Shown here piece after piece: positions 5,029 through 5,240 of a stretch of 5,240 nt of DNA (its first letter is position 1; the number at the start of each line of letters is the position of its first letter). The stretch comes from Actinomycetota bacterium (GTDB lineage: Bacteria > Actinomycetota > Rubrobacteria > Rubrobacterales > Rubrobacteraceae). The notes under the pieces are model-generated. The model searched no databases, was not told the origin of the DNA, and saw only the letters and a list, made by a program, of their open reading frames with translations. Where the stretch lies: contig JAIVIG010000362.1 in NCBI GenBank assembly GCA_020200675.1, positions 1 through 5,240 on the forward strand, given 5' to 3'. Made by a program: the position numbers and the translations under genes.

Positions 5029-5240
5029 ATGGCCTCGTCGAACCTTGTCCGGCTGGGAGGGCTGGCGGCGATAACGGCCGGCGCGCTGTTGCTGATCCTC
5101 GACCTGTGGGGTCTGGTGCTGGAGCTGCTCGGCGCTTATCCCGAGAACTTTAGCGAAGAGGCTCTGACCACCACCTACGCGGTCCAGTCCTCGTTGTGGC
5201 TGATCGGCGCGCTGCTGCTCCTGGTAGCGGTGGTTGGCCT
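5029..5240 (+). CDS. Start of a small integral membrane protein, cut by the window edge
   Basis: An ATG at 5029-5031 is preceded by a strong ribosome binding site (AGAAAGGAG at 5015-5023, 5 bases before the ATG). It opens a frame that runs to the window edge, giving 70 complete codons. The protein begins MASSNLVRLGGLAAITAGAL. A hydrophobic segment spans about residues 9-36 (rich in L, A, G), followed by a polar stretch around AYPENFSEEALTTTYAVQS (37-55) and a second hydrophobic segment (57-70, WLIGALLLLVAVVGL) that continues out of view. This predicts at least two membrane helices joined by an exposed loop of about 20 residues. It resembles small membrane proteins of unknown function that I associate with Rubrobacter; I can give no function. 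It appears to start its own transcription unit. Confidence 0.85.
   Translation, partial: MASSNLVRLGGLAAITAGALLLILDLWGLVLELLGAYPENFSEEALTTTYAVQSSLWLIGALLLLVAVVG

Noticed and set aside
4953..5153. Plus-strand frame overlapping the right-edge membrane protein
   Set aside because: It lacks a ribosome binding site, while the frame from 5029 has a strong one and encodes plausible membrane helices.
1..5240. CRISPR arrays, tRNA or rRNA genes, defence or toxin-antitoxin systems
   Set aside because: No regularly spaced direct repeats, no cloverleaf-like sequence and no recognisable defence proteins were seen on either strand by reading.

Overview
The window reads as chromosomal DNA from a high-GC actinobacterium, most likely Rubrobacter or a close relative. 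That placement is inferred from recalled family resemblance of the PRC-barrel protein (274-921), the small membrane protein at the right edge (5029-5240) and the GlxA-type regulator. No marker gene is present to prove it.

The left part (1-2550) is shaped by insertion sequences. Bases 2-112 hold the last 36 codons of a probable transposase on the plus strand. A PRC-barrel protein follows on the minus strand (274-921) with a hairpin terminator just past its stop (191-229). A geneless stretch of about 370 bases with nested inverted repeats separates it from an IS5-family element (about 1290-2141). The transposase of that element is split by one frame change and by one in-frame amber stop, so it is probably dead unless both breaks are bypassed. 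The element lies in the 3' end of a minus-strand gene for a small DUF6010-like membrane protein (2104-2550). The last dozen residues of that protein appear to be encoded by the element.

The right part (2777-5240) is all on the plus strand. It holds a full-length GlxA-family transcriptional regulator (DJ-1/PfpI-like domain plus AraC-type HTH, 2777-3727), a geneless stretch of about 340 bases with hairpins, a class I SAM-dependent methyltransferase-like protein with an unusual motif I (4071-4892), and the start of a membrane protein (5029 onward) with a strong ribosome binding site. The gaps between these three genes and their separate signals suggest that they are not one operon.

No defence system, CRISPR array, RNA gene or clear biosynthetic cluster is visible. 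The points most worth checking are the doubly broken transposase, the IS-altered C-terminus of the DUF6010-like protein, the possible leaderless start of the regulator, and two places where one strand segment can pair with alternative partners.
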